The translations under genes were made by a program, and so were the position numbers. Positions 44,387-56,660 of a DNA stretch of 64,000 bases are shown here, piece by piece. Source of the stretch: Sabethes cyaneus (Eukaryota; Arthropoda; Insecta; Diptera; Culicidae); the NCBI RefSeq assembly GCF_943734655.1, contig NC_071355.1, forward strand, positions 138,212,951-138,276,950, given 5' to 3'. Each line of letters begins with the position of its first letter. The first letter of the stretch is position 1. The notes beneath the pieces were generated by a model. That model was not told the DNA's origin. It ran no database searches and was given only the letters and a program-made list of their open reading frames with translations.

Positions 44387-46032
44387 CAGTATCCCCCGCT
44401 AATCCGACACCCAATAATCCGACGATTCAATAATCCGGATCTCGCTACTCCGGAAAATTCCGAATTAAAACGTATTGTACTTGACTTCTTTCAATCGAAC
44501 ACTACCTTCGTTTGGCGTCTCCGTTAAAGTCAGATTGGCACTCTTTCTAACTAAATGGAAATGGTACATGGTGCTGCTTCTAACCACAGAGAACAGACAT
44601 TTATGTTCATATAAAATTTCATTCAAATGGTGTGTAAAACTTTTAATAATACACTAGCGACATCTATCTCAGGGTGCACCACTTGCTCTTCGATCATGTT
44701 GCCATATTCAATATAGTTTCTTGCTATGTTCTTCATATTTCAATAGCTGGCAACTCCACTGCCAGTTGCTGTAACAACGTATGCATGTTTGTTTATTGAT
44801 TGTAAACATTTTTCGAACACGCGATGTTTCAGTAAAATATGTGAAAATGTATTTACATGCATGCACCTATTTTTCGACGATTTTTGTATAGTAAAGTGTT
44901 TGGTGAAAGGTAGGACAATATTTATTATTCTGCCTTTATCTTTATACATTTTCATTCGTCAAAATGCCAGGAATAACCGTGTTCATCGTATGGTATGGTA
45001 CGATTGTCATATGTAATTCGGAACGTCGGACTGATGAGGTAGGTTTTCTGTGCAGTCAAAAATTAAAAAGAAAACTGTTCCGTTCTTTTGTTATCAGGTG
45101 TGAGCCTCTATTGGTGATAAGTTCCAATAGGTCAGCAATAATTAACCGTCCGCAAAAGTTCAAAAGCTAAAAGCAAAAGCTAAAATCATCAGGCTTACAT
45201 AGTACTACACAGAATCGTAAGCTGAAACTGCCGGTGGTGGCAACCGTTAGAACCGAACAGAAAAATTCTTCAACCTGCCAGAAAAGATTCAGGTTGTCGT
45301 TCAGAATCGGTGTAACTCTGATTGACAAGCGAACTAGTTGCCACCGAACCACGATACCATGGAGCCAATTAAAACTACGTGCACGTATGCATTGCCAGCA
45401 CAATAGAGCAATTCCCTATCATAAGATATGCATATGGCTTAGATCTTACAAATTATCAATATATTAAGCTTTCTGCTTTAATGCTGTTGTCTCCTAACAA
45501 ATTCCAATACGATTGCTGACAGTTTTTGTTTATCCAAAAGTTTGGTTGCTGCAGTTACTGTAGCAACGTAGTTGGTTGTAATGTTTTGGTAGCAAATCAA
45601 AGCCCGCCTTGTCAGCGATGCGAGCGCCACACAACGGGAGCATTACCACATGCTTTCAAGATGGCGGTTTGGTTTTTACACACCCCACGAGATTAAGATG
45701 AATGTCTGTTCTCTGTGTTCTAACTACGTTCACTTTTGCCATGGCTATAATATTTTCATTGCTACTCTCAATACACTGATGTGCTTGCGCTTATTTCGAC
45801 ACTAACTAAGAATTTCAAAGTTTTTTGTTGACGAAATTGAGCATTACCGAGTATAAAACATAGTTATTGCGTACTTACGACAAATATTTTCAAAAATTTC
45901 CGGAATTGTTTACGCATGGATGTAAACAAAACCACATTTCAAACTCACACTGACGTCGGTTTGACTGTCGGATTATCGAGTCAAAATTCGCTAATCCGGC
46001 TATAAATTTGTCGGATTAGCGGGGTGGTACTG
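44387..46032. mobile_element. pogo-like element with CAGTAnC.CCCCGCTAATCC ends
   Basis: Left CAGTATCCCCCGCTAATCCG, right complement of CAGTACCACCCCGCTAATCC, flanked by TA on both sides (44385-44386, 46033-46034). TA duplication and CAGT ends are typical of the pogo branch of Tc1/mariner. 1.65 kb without a recognisable transposase; the open frames inside (44789-45016, 45234-45467) have no domain. A further inverted pair inside is described separately. Confidence 0.75.
44577..45725. mobile_element. Nested inverted-repeat element (ACAGAGAACAGACAT)
   Basis: CACAGAGAACAGACATTTAT at 44586 and the complement of CACAGAGAACAGACATTCAT near 45705, both followed inward by GTGTGTAAAA. This suggests a 1.1-kb element nested in the pogo-like one. 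Target duplication not identified. Confidence 0.5.
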
Positions 46033-47010
46033 TAATAAAGCATTGCACGCAGCTGTCAGTGCGTTTTTTTCGTCCCAAGTTTGACAGTGCTGTCGGGTTT
46101 GTTTTGATTACTTATTCGTAAGACCCAGAAGCAAAAAACTGCAAAAATGACAAAAATATATGTTGTGCAGAACTGATATCATTTTTCTGCTTCGGAAAAG
46201 TCGGGCATTCGCGGTTTCCGCAAACAAGTGGTACGAATTACTAGTAATAAATCCACTAGCAATAAATTTAGGTTACAAAGGGAATCAAAACAAACCACAC
46301 AAAAACTTCAAACCAAATTTGAGGTTAGGCACCGTGCAAAGGTTTATTGATGGGTTCCAAATTTATGTATGAAGTATTCCACCACGCACACATATAAAGA
46401 TTTTTTGACATTAGCCGAGGCCCTCGCTGAATCAAATATCAAACTCCCGGATCCTCTCCTCCACTCTTCGCTCCCCTCTCACTCCAACATAAACGATCCG
46501 CAGCTAATGTCATTTTCGTTAGTGACGAAACCGCAAATTACTCAAGGGAATGCTCCATTAACAAGAGCAGCGAGTACAACATCGAACAATGAGACTCGAT
46601 GTTTTGCTTTTTTCTTTTTTTTCACGCTATGTTACTGCATTGAAATTTGACCTTTTTGGAAGCGTTGACAGTTTTGGAAGCGCGATGTTATCCTCTGTCA
46701 AATACATAGCAAGGGATAGCACAGCGCATCCCCTGGAAATTACTTCATGCTCTGAACTGAATCGAATAGGAGACTTGTCAAAACACCGATTAGAGAGCCT
46801 TCAAAAGAGTAACGACTAGAGAGCTGTTAAAGATGGAGAGACGCCATCACAAACCGAGAGGGGTGGGGGTGTGGCTTGTTGAATTTCTGTTACAAGTTGT
46901 TATGCAAAAGTTATTGCAGATGGGGCTTTAATAATGTCATCATTAACGATAATGTTATACGCAGGACGAATATATGATTAGTATTTTTTTGATATTCTTT
47001 CCAGTAATGT
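46033..47010. other. Unassigned DNA with open frames
   Basis: + strand frames at 46160-46372, 46369-46650 and 46589-46819 follow each other, but no domain, splice logic or homology is recognised. A decayed mobile ORF is the likeliest reading. Confidence 0.25.
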
Positions 47011-47012
47011 TA

Positions 47013-47332
47013 GGGTAACCAACCTATTTTGGACCCCCTCAGCAGCTGTACATAATTTAGACACTTACAGCAAAATCACCCCATCGACATCTCTATATCG
47101 AGCTGCAGTAAACGTCAGCGACATCATATCCGGGGCTCAAAATTTGACAGCGGGCCCAAATCAGACTGCTCGCAGATGAGTGAAACGCAGTGCTGACATG
47201 CTATCTCATTTTCGCACACACGAGATGTTGGCGGCGAAAACATAGTTGTCTGCCGATGGGGTGAGCAAAATCAAATGGAAGTATCCAAATTTTGTACAGC
47301 TGCTGAGGGGGTCCAAAATAGGTTGGTTACCC
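47013..47332. mobile_element. 320-bp MITE with GGGTAACCAACC ends
   Basis: Near-perfect 40-bp terminal inverted repeats (GGGTAACCAACCTATTTTGG ... CAGCAGCTGTACA), flanked by TA at 47011-47012 and 47333-47334. No coding frame. Confidence 0.88.
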
Positions 47333-47334
47333 TA

Positions 47335-47873
47335 CACCCTACGCGTAACGCATAATAATACGCGTAATATTATGTATTCATATAATATATAACAATTATT
47401 GTAAAAATTTTAACAATTCATTTTCCACTTTCACCTAGATTTTCACCCACTCCACCCATACCCGTAACGCGTACGTTTTGCATTTGTAAAACAATCTTAT
47501 AGCGAACTCATAACCTCAGGTGCTGCCTCAGGTCGATTAGCACTCAGTTTTAATCGAAGTGCTGTCAAAGCGTTTATAAATTAACCGAGATTGCATCTCG
47601 GTTAAACTGACAGCATTCAGTTTGTCAGCGCAGGTTAAAACTGTCTAGCATTCATTACGGTTTACGGGTTGAACTGTCAAACTGCTCGTATCGTTTATAA
47701 ATTTCGGGTACGAGTTAGCACGAACTCAGGTTAATTTATGAATTCGCTATAGAGCTTTCTGACAGCTTAAGCACCCACACTAGCAAACACGAAATACGCG
47801 TGTATATACATGGTGTTTACCTCATTTTGGGGAACAGCTGATGCTGGAGGAACAAACCGAAAAATAGCGATTA
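47335..47873. other. Unassigned DNA
   Basis: Two GGTTAAA(A)CTG / AACTGACAG words around 47580-47650 suggest another degraded inverted-repeat element; no border. Confidence 0.3.
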
Positions 47874-48277
47874 CCGTGGACCCCCGTTCGTTTGACCATT
47901 TTTAATCTGAACACTTTTTAATTTGAACCCCGTTGGTTTGCATGACGTGCAAATTAAAAATGGTTCAAACGTCATTCTCAACATGACATAATTTGTTTAT
48001 GCAGACAATGCACATAAACACGAATTGTTTGTACTGACCTAGCGTGTTTAATCGGTTTCACATGTCGTTTTCCTAACGATTAAGATAGAAATCCGATCTG
48101 AAAATGCAATATTCGCACTTGCAACTGCCAACTAAAACAAACCACCAAAACAATAACAAAGAGCAGGGCGGCCAGTTCACACAGGTTTCAGCATATTTCG
48201 GGTTACCAATTGTTCAAATTAAAAAGTAACCCCGTTAGTTTGCATGAGGAATCGTTCAAACGAACGGGGGTCCACTG
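47874..48277. mobile_element. 404-bp pogo-like MITE (CAGTGGACCCCCGTTCG ends)
   Basis: Left CCGTGGACCCCCGTTCGTTT, right complement of CAGTGGACCCCCGTTCGTTT, TA on both sides (47872-47873, 48278-48279). Internal half-repeats (GTTTGCATGA twice, TTTTTAATTTGAAC) mirror the ends. Confidence 0.88.
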
Positions 48278-48548
48278 TACTAGTTGTGTTTCTACGTTTG
48301 CCACACTGCAGAGCACCTATTTCGGCCAAATTTTCCATCCTGATCCAAATTCAAGCTATTTTGAAAATTTGCTTATATTTAAGCCAGCGGAAGACGAAAT
48401 TCATTCTGTACCTTGGTGACAAAGGAATGCAACTCTTTTGTTTACTGTTGTTGTTTGCCTCATTTTCAAGCACCAATTCACACATAACTGGAAAGCTCTA
48501 TTAGTTTGCCAGGTCTGCCACTTACAGCTTGAGGGGTGTTCCATCGTA

Positions 48549-48841
48549 CACTGAGAAAACTTTTCGTATAGTTTCTGTGTGTCTCACACATAGATTTTTG
48601 CAATGTGCCTAATCAATGAACTTTATATGCCACACAGTTATAATTTATGGGTACGCGAAACTTTTACACATACTATTCATATGCGTATATTTTTTATGTG
48701 TATATAATTGTACATACTATTCATATCCGTATAATTTCTATATGTATTTCTTGGCGGATTGTGTTTATATGCGGCACATGATAATCATCTAGAATTTCAT
48801 ATGGAAATTTACCATTAGTTATGTGCAGAATATTTTGAGTG
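48549..48841. mobile_element. 293-bp MITE (CACTGAGAAAA ends)
   Basis: CACTGAGAAAAC at left, complement of CACTCAAAATATT at right, TA on both sides. Inside, ACATACTATTCATATGCGTA is repeated in tandem-like fashion (48668, 48711). Ends are imperfect, so moderate confidence. Confidence 0.5.
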
Positions 48842-48924
48842 TAGGATTACACGATGATTACATTAAAACTTTTTTCACACTTTTCGTCAATTACCTGCGG
48901 TAGTCAGTTCTCTGTGGTATTGGT

Positions 48925-49085
48925 ATGTTGGTGTTTTCGTATCTACACCACCTACACTCTTTTTTTCTGGTGTAGCTGGTGTAGAAAAAGTGTAGCAATG
49001 GTGTAACACAAAAATCGAAAACGAACAGTTTTGCTGCAAAACAAGCTACACCGGTGTAGCTACACCGCAAAAACGAAAACGACAT
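48925..49085. repeat. TACACC-rich fold-back repeat
   Basis: GTTTTCGTATCTACACCACC at left and complement of GTTTTCGTTTTTGCGGTGTA at right, with palindromes CACCGGTG and GTGTAGCTACAC. A small MITE is likely. It lies about 400 bp before HDDC2. Confidence 0.5.
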
Positions 49086-49492
49086 AAGGCTCTTTATTGT
49101 ACAATGTACCCAAACAACAATAGCAGTCGCATTGATTTTCTATAAAGTGATTTCCCGCCCAGCATTTTTCACGTTTCAGAATTCAATCACGGAAAAATGG
49201 AGACGTGCCGGGGGTTCGGATTAGACCTTTTGAAAAATGACGCGGGAACTCAGTAAAATTACGAGTAAATTATACATTTCGAATGGGTATTCTGCTGGTA
49301 GAGTGTACAATTTTTTTGACAGCATGACAGTTGGACAGCAGACAGCATGTTGGGTTGCCAAAGTGATGCTAATTATGCTGACCTTTTTTATGCTGCCAAA
49401 ATTAGAGCATAAAAATGCTTACTATTTATAGGTTATCCACCAAGTTAAGAAGACAGTCGTGTATGATCTGCTCGAAATTAACGAAACTAGTG

Positions 49493-49618
49493 ATGTCTCG
49501 CGAAACGCACGTAAATGGAGTGGAACCTGTCGTTAATGGGGTGGAGCCAGAAAAAAACGAAAAGTCGAATAAATACAGTGATTATATAAAATTTTTGGAA
49601 TTGGTGGGTAACTTGAAG
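49493..49618 (+). CDS. HDDC2: HDDC2 exon 1
   Basis: 42 codons from ATG 49493; donor AAG|GTAAGT. The frame is open upstream to 49415, so the start is not certain. SDYIKFLELVGNLK is the conserved beginning of the family. Confidence 0.82.
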
Positions 49619-52600
49619 GTAAGTACGAGGAAGCTGCTATGATATTTTAGTGACTATTGCAAAAAAGTTTAAGATATGCTATCTGTTATGTAACTGAAAA
49701 CCCCACTGGTATATACAATATGACTGTGCCACTAACAGCTGTTATTGTTGTTTTAGTCATATGATCGTGCTGATAATTTCCAAAGCATGTAACGATTTAC
49801 ATATTATGTACTTTCTTCATATCCATAGCATACGAAGCGCACTGGATGGGTTCTACGAAATGTTAAAGATTGTGAAAGTATATCTGGTCATATGTACCGA
49901 ATGGGAATGATGTCATTTTTGCTAGATAGCAGCTTAGAGCTAGATCGGGTCCGTGTTATGGAATTAGGTATAAACTCGTAGCATTATTAATAGGTATGTT
50001 TAATCAATAAATGGGCAATTTATTTTTAGCGATGATACATGACCTTGCCGAAAGTATCGTGGGCGACATTACACCTTACTGTGGAATTTCTAGGGAAGAA
50101 AAATTGCTTCGAGAATTTTCGGCCATGTCGGAAATTGCGGATTTACTTGGCCCATGCAAGGACAAGCTGCTTGAACTTTTCAACGTAAGTAGATTATTTA
50201 GAAATTTTACTGATATTCGATACTATTTTCTTGTTTCGCAAGTGTTGGTTAAGTATAATTTGTTTAATACTGAGTTGGGCGATTCTGTTCCACCTGTTAG
50301 CCCTCCGAAACCGCATCCCTCCTAGTACGTTATCTGTGCTACCATGAAAAGAGAGCATTAAGCTTTATTATGCGTAATAACCATGTTATTTTTTATTTTC
50401 GAATACCTAACATGCAGCATGGAAAAAGACGTACGAATGATGATAGACGTTTTTAATCGCTAGTATTCCAGTGATACACATTTGATAATGACTTGCATTT
50501 CGACGAGTAGCATTTGATAATTTGCACTGATTGGCGGCATTATGCATACTCGTAGAGGGCCAAACAGAATGCTGCGTCAATGCGTTTGTTAGCGTTATTC
50601 TGACAGTTTTGCTATGGGTTACATTGACGCTGACGAATGCGTTGACGCAGCATTTGGCCCTTAAGATTGTAACCTATGATAATTTTTGATAAGAATGTAT
50701 ATATAAATATGATATAGAGAATATGATTTAAATCACTTGAGGTGGTGTCATTTTATTTATTTGGTATATATTTGTACTTCGTATTTTAAAGTTGGTTAGC
50801 TGAATTGTGATACTGATAACATTTATTTTGTAAATTAATACTCCGCTTTTCAAATACAGCGGGATTTCGAATTTGGTATGGCTAGATTTTGGCGAATATA
50901 GTAGGGGAAAGTAGCCTCCATGCCCGGATACTAAGATTTTTTAATAGTACAAAGATTAATAAAAATATTCGGAGAGCATGGAAGAATACTTAATTAAAAG
51001 ATTTCATGGTATCTTTGATTCGCATGTGAAATAAAACTAGATAAAATGCAAAAGTAGAAACAATCAGAAAAGAATTGCAGCAAAATATCAGTTTGATGTC
51101 AACCTACCATCATGCCTTGTAAATAAAGTTGGCGCGTACATTTTTGCATGCATTACCAGCGCTTTCACGAAACATTTTATGTGAATAAAACTTTATTCAA
51201 CTGTTATACAGCAAACTTGCAAAGACTAGACTCACAAGATTTGTGCTGAAGTCTAGGATCTTTTTCTTCCGTTGATAAAGATTTTAATATATCAATTTAT
51301 CATGTCCAAGCATAGCGGACTGTTTTCGATTTGAGCTAATTTGTACACAAAGTACTATGTATCTACTTGCAAAATTAACCTTGAAGCACAAATTTTGTTG
51401 CTTGCTTATGATATTGTTTTTCTTCACTTTAAAAGGAATAATGATATAATAAATCCGGTATGCGGGCATATAGGACTACCCCCTATGTAAACCATGCGAG
51501 AACTTCCATTCCCCAAAGAACTTCAAGCGAAAATTTCCGATTTTCTCCACTATTATTTAAATAAATAATTAAACAATTCTCGAACTAAGCATTGTAGAGC
51601 AAACAAAAATTAACGAAACTGTAAGCAAATTTTCGTAGCAATCCAGAAAACATATTGTATAGTAATTGAAATTTGAAATTTTGTTGTTGGGTAGGACAGG
51701 GCAGAGTATGTCCGACAACGTCACTTTCAGTTGCAAATCGTCACTCAATAATGACCTAATGAAGCTTCGGTTTCATCTGAACTAGCACCGCTTCACCTCA
51801 AAGTTGACTTCAATCAGCGGTGGTTAAGCGAGTTTGACTTTATCATGACGGTCGCATTTAAAGTTTCATTTGTAGTTTACTATCAAATACTGACTTAATA
51901 CAAATGAACTGAAATTAAGTAATATTGTATATAATGTAACACAAGCTATAATTAATGTATTCATTTTTTGCTGAGATTCCACCTATTTAGACTCCCACGC
52001 GAGAATTATTAGCGTGGTTTTTTTCTGCGTCTCCCACATACGGTTGTAATTTAGCAATTTTAACCACCAGCTTTTCGTCATTGCCTCATCTCTGTATCCC
52101 TCCTTGTTTCACAACATTATTTTCAATTTATTAGTAGGTACGGGATTATTATTACTCAAATATGAATTTCGTTGGACTCATATAAATGCACGGCACAATA
52201 CAAGTCGTGCCTAACTCGTTGTCTGTTGAAACAATCACCAGCATCAATTGAACCTTGTTTGAAAGGTTCTGTTCAATAAATGAAACAAGTCGCTTCATGC
52301 GTGAAGCGAAGATAAGAGAACATCAGTTTCATTTATTTGTTTCGTGGATGTCGGGGTCACGGGGCAAAGTGTGTCAGTGAAGTTTTCTAGTTCCTATGAC
52401 ATTATTCCAAATTTGAAATATTTTTGCCGGTTTTTGGAAGCTACATTATTTGTACTTCCATTTTTGTTTTGTGCTAGAAATGTTAACACTCCGTGCACTC
52501 TTTTTTCAAATTCTTTAGACTGTAAAACCCACAGATAATTGATTTGATACAAAGAATTTTTAGACTAATCTCAAGTTTTTAGTCTTGATCTTGAAATGCG

Positions 52601-53958
52601 ATCATACATATATATTAATATTTTTTGAAACGATGGTTCTACAATTGATGAAGGGACGGTAGGGGAAAGAAATGAAAATTTTGGCGGAGGAAGGGAAGAG
52701 CGGAAAGGAAAGGAGGGGGGGGAGGGGATATTGGTAGCTACGCTTGATAAGTAGTCATTTTGACTCCTACCTTTTGTCCAATGCTGGAAGGTGCATGAGT
52801 CGAACCAAGCTATAATCTGAGATTATATATAGGTTCGAACCCGGTTATCCGGGTCTTTTTATTTAGAATGCTTATTTTTATAATTTTTGGATCAAGCGTT
52901 TTTATGACGATTATTGAAATAACGCAGTTTTTATATGGCTTGTTACGCGCCACGTAACCCCCGTGTAAAAAAAGACTTATTCTTTGTCATTCTTCCGACA
53001 TTTGTTCAATGCGATTGCTTGGAATAAGGCGTCTGCGACTTGTCGCTACAAAAATCTTAACACGTTTTCGAGAATTTTATCGCTGCTGTAATGACAGAGT
53101 AGATGAGTAATGACGAGGTTTTTCTAAATATTTTGAGTATTATCAGACATTACCGAATTTTAAAACTCGCAGTTGAACTGCCATAAATAGGTTCTTAGTT
53201 TTACAGTATAAATGGTTCTTGGAAATTAATATGCGCTCGCAGCGTTACGACGTTTGGTAGTGACATTAGGAAACAATCAGCCTGTGCATACAAACGATAA
53301 GCCTCACCAACAATAGTGCAATGTTTTTGTCAATACGAAAATGTATTTATTCTACGCCTTCTCCTATTGTATTATCATCGACAGAGCTTTATGCTAGGGT
53401 AAGTTATAGGACTGGTACTGGCTCGAGGGATGTAATGAGTTTTCTCGTTCAGGACAAATTATAACCAATTTCCGTTCCTTAGCTCTAGCGCGAAAACTGA
53501 AAATTTCGTAACAGAATGGATATATAAGTATATAGCTTGCTCAATAGCGATACCAAAACATGTGAAATTTAAATAATTTTCGGTTATATGGATTGACAGT
53601 AATTGATGAGATTGATGAGTAATAAATTAATAATTAATTATTTAATGAAAAACAAACAACAATTTCTTTTTTGCAGGAATACGAAGAAGGCAAAACGGAC
53701 GAGGCCAAGTTTGTCAAGGATTTGGACCGGCTCGATATGGTGCTGCAAGCTTTCGAGTATGAAAAACGTGACAATTGTCCATTGAAGCATCAGGAGTTTT
53801 TCGATTCCACTCATGGCAAATTTGTGCATCCATTTGTGATCAATATCGTAAACGAAATCTATGCCCAAAGAGCCAAGTTCGCGGAAAACAGTGGAAACTG
53901 CACTGCGGAGAGTTTGGCATTATCACGTGAGGCTGCTAGCAGTGGAGGTAGCAGATGA
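49493..53958 (+). CDS. HDDC2: HD-domain 5'-deoxynucleotidase HDDC2 (gene span)
   Basis: Exons 49493-49618, 49829-49967, 50030-50184 and 53677-53958 join in frame to 233 residues (human HDDC2: 204). The family removes the 5' phosphate from deoxynucleoside monophosphates using a metal bound by the HD motif. Present are the first His (SGHMYRM, residue 63), the HD pair (MIHDLAES, residues 92-93), the EEK block (REEKLLRE) and the last Asp (KDLDRLD, residue 157). The C-terminal FDSTHGKF block is typical too. The N-terminus before SDYIKFLELVGNLK is extended and holds a short direct repeat, NGVEPVVNGVEP. In-frame ATGs at 49415 and 49463 are alternative starts. All introns are GT-AG. Confidence 0.93.
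49829..49967 (+). CDS. HDDC2: HDDC2 exon 2
   Basis: Acceptor CATATCCATAG, donor TTAG|GTATAA. Encodes HTKRTGWVLRNV, SGHMYRMGMM and LELDRVRVMEL, the first half of the HD domain. Confidence 0.93.
50030..50184 (+). CDS. HDDC2: HDDC2 exon 3
   Basis: A 62-bp intron precedes it (acceptor TTTATTTTTAG). Encodes AMIHDLAESIVGDITP and the following helix to LLELFN; donor AAC|GTAAGT. Confidence 0.95.
50552..50664. mobile_element. 113-bp fold-back MITE (AGGGCCAAA ends)
   Basis: AGGGCCAAACAGAATGCTGC at left, complement of AGGGCCAAATGCTGCGTC at right, and ACGCATTCG / AATGCGTTT words inside. TA-rich flanks. Confidence 0.65.
52410..52560. mobile_element. Fragment of GGCCATT-end MITE
   Basis: TTAACACTCCGTGCACTC and CCCACAGATAATTGATTTGA match the right half of 29581-30057. 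Confidence 0.55.
52590..52800. mobile_element. Fragment of the long-hairpin MITE
   Basis: TTTTTTGAAACGATGGTTCT, CAATTGATGAAGGGACGGTA and CAATGCTGGAAGGTGCATG match 31828-32121, with the loop in the opposite orientation. The right arm is missing. Confidence 0.65.
53677..53958 (+). CDS. HDDC2: HDDC2 exon 4 (last)
   Basis: Acceptor TTTCTTTTTTGCAG. 93 codons: EYEEGKTDEAKFVKDLDRLD, LQAFEYEKRDN, FFDSTHGKFVHP, then a Ser/Ala/Gly-rich end and TGA at 53956. AATAAA at 54312 may end the transcript. Confidence 0.95.
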   Translation, partial: EYEEGKTDEAKFVKDLDRLDMVLQAFEYEKRDNCPLKHQEFFDSTHGKFVHPFVINIVNEIYAQRAKFAENSGNCTAESLALSREAASSGGSR

Positions 53959-56660
53959 TTCTGGAAATGGCACTTTATGCGCCTATTTCAGTAGTCATTG
54001 GCGTCTATTTAAGAAAGGTATGGCGAGTTTAATTTAACGTGATCTCAACTTCGATAAATGAATTAATGTGGTATTTTCTGCGGGTGCTCAAATAATGAAA
54101 AAGCGTATTAGCTAGTCAATCTAAAATGAAGAAGTGCTTTAGCTGAAATATTAGCTAAGTTTATTTTTTTTCGATTGTAATTCAGTGTAATATTTTAATA
54201 ATGTTCTATAACTAAATATGTTTTAGTTTCAGGGATTATAGGCACTACTCAATTAATAGTATTTCGCTGTTAAAAACGAATCAAGTACACTAAATATTTA
54301 AACACACCTAAAATAAAAAAAACTTCAATCCTTCGAAATTTAAATTGTTGTATTATTTCCGAAATACCGTTTGGTTTGCAAAGTTTGGTTAACCTGCTCC
54401 GGAGTGGCCATTCCGAAGACTACTCGTTAAATGGACTCAAAATGGATAAACATCAACTCCTGCAGTGATTTCATGAATTTGGATACCAATATTGTGTGGT
54501 TTTATTGACAATTGTACAAATTTGTCTTGAATCTGGATCATTGTCTCGGAGATCCGGATTTACGGGAACCAGACGTGGTCCCATGCCTGGTATGTCTCGT
54601 ACTCGAAAAATAGACCAATTTTGCAATCTGTTGACGGTCCAAGATCCGAAATCGGTCAAGAATTGATAAAGTTAGAAGCATTTCATTTCGGTAGTAAAAA
54701 AAACTTACGGGGTAAAAAAATTCGAAATGTTGATTTAGCAAAATGTTTTTTATTGCCAGATGGCGAACTCCATATTTAAACACGAAACAGCTGTGGTTTA
54801 CTCCATATTTAAACACGAAATAATCACAGCATTTCGCTACTGATAGGTGAATCAATAAGTTCCCTAGTTTCAACAGTGGATGATCATCAAGGTGTTCCTG
54901 CTCCGTCCATTAAAGTGAACCTTCAGCAAACCCTGCAAAAGTTTATTCATTCGTTATCTATTCATCTCTTGCTTGTTCTGCTATTGAGTTTTATACAGAC
55001 ACTCGTGACAAGCTAATCGTTGGCCCGATCGGTGTAATAATTTATTCGTTAAATGAATTCGACCGCGTATCTTGCATGTAATAAATAAACTCCTTCCTTT
55101 CGCAACGAGTTAAAATGCATGCAACTTGCGTTTACTGCTTTCGTTCTTCTGATCAAAGCCGCGATGCAGCGAAGCATTATGTTATATGATTGTAGTCGCT
55201 CCATGCTTCACGATTCACTACCGCGGCTCAAGGATCGGGCTTCTTAACACATATAAACGTTATTTTTCACCACAGCAGCAGTCGCATGATACCGCCGTTT
55301 ATTTTCCTTGAATTTGTATACTGCCGCTGGAAGCATATCTATCCCACGTTACAAAACACGAAAATGAGAAAATTGCACTCAAAGTTGAAAAAGTGATTTT
55401 TCTCAAATTATTTAGTTTTGATGTTATTATTTGTCCCTCTTTGAGATAATGTTGAAAAACTTTACTAAATTTTGTATACAACTTGAAAACATTTTATGTG
55501 AAATGGTATATGCAGCGAGACAAATATGCGTCCATTTTTCCAGTGGGATAAATTGTCTTCAAATTTTTTCGAGGTTTTCTAATATAAACACCATGTTTTC
55601 GATTCATATTATAATAATACATATATAATTATAACGTTTGACAACAAAATGTCGAAAATGATAAAATGTAACATGCTTCCACCGGCAGTATAGTTTTTAA
55701 GTTATCCATTCTAGCAGATGCCGCTATTTCTAACATTTCTGTAAAGTTTACTTGTGAATCAATGAGAACCTAGTAAGTTTAAACTGTAGAAGACTTGATT
55801 CATTCATAGAAAAATTCATATATTAAAGCCTTTATATGCGAATTATAAGTAAAATAGAAGTAATTTTACGCATATTTTTGAGTTATTTATTTATTTGTCA
55901 TCTGATAATTGAAGATATGTATTACATATTTCACTGGGATAAGTCACCTCAAGCACCTTGTTGCTCAAAGCGACATAAAAACCCAGTATCTTTTAATAAT
56001 ACAAAGGCAACATGTAGTACATGGCATAATTACATACATTTCACAATTACACACAACATTCACTAAAAAGAAAATTCATTTTCCCTTCGATCATATTTCA
56101 GCGCCATCTGGCGAATAAGTCCATGAAGGCCATAGTTGGTGCGGTACGAATCAACACATAGAGCCCTTGGTTTCGTTGAGGCCGGAGGGGGCAGTATACC
56201 TACAGAGACTGTAGGTTACAGAGGCGACAAGGCACTCAAAATCCGCTAAATTTTGTATCAAAACGGAGAGTTACCTTTATTTGCGATGGTCAAGAGTTGG
56301 AAATAGAGTGCGGAAAATACAACAGCTAACCGATATTTATACGTGAAAATCTAGGACAGGACATGACATGTGACTTTTTACTCTTCTTCATTTTGTTTGG
56401 GCGATTCCCTTTCAAAATTTACTACGGCACGCGAAAAGTGTTTCCAAGAATGCAGCTGCAGTTTAAGATAGAAGCCACTTGTTCTAGTTGATCACTAATC
56501 ACACAAAAATAGATCCAATCTGATCGAATAACACTTACATTTCGATTTAGTTTGTTGTTGTGGAATCATGTCTTTAGTCTTACTTGACGTAGTTTCATTT
56601 TCGTATTGTGTCTCGGTCGGTGTCCACGTACCAGAGCTTGAGATACAGTCGTTGATAAAA
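53959..56660. other. HDDC2 3' region and unassigned DNA
   Basis: After the 3' UTR, 54777-54822 has ACTCCATATTTAAACACGAA twice in tandem. The rest shows no gene or named element; frames at 55836-56118 are AT-rich noise. Confidence 0.4.

Larger units (their letters stand above)
50185..53676. other. HDDC2 intron 3 with MITE fragments
   Basis: 3.5 kb. Holds the small MITE at 50552-50664 and fragments at 52410-52560 and 52590-52800. The rest is unassigned AT-rich DNA. The region around 51700-52330 shows nothing I can name. Confidence 0.6.

Noticed and set aside
45875..45920. First exon of the J-protein gene at an ATG with GTAAGT donor on the - strand
   Set aside because: The phase (0) does not fit the exon at 43816, and it lies inside the pogo-like element.
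46369..46650. 93-codon frame MKYSTTHTYKDF... as a host gene
   Set aside because: No recognised domain, no splice partner, located among transposons; left as unassigned.
52815..52860. tRNA or hairpin gene around GGTTCGAACC
   Set aside because: GGTTCGAACC is palindromic by itself; no A box, anticodon arm or acceptor stem surrounds it.
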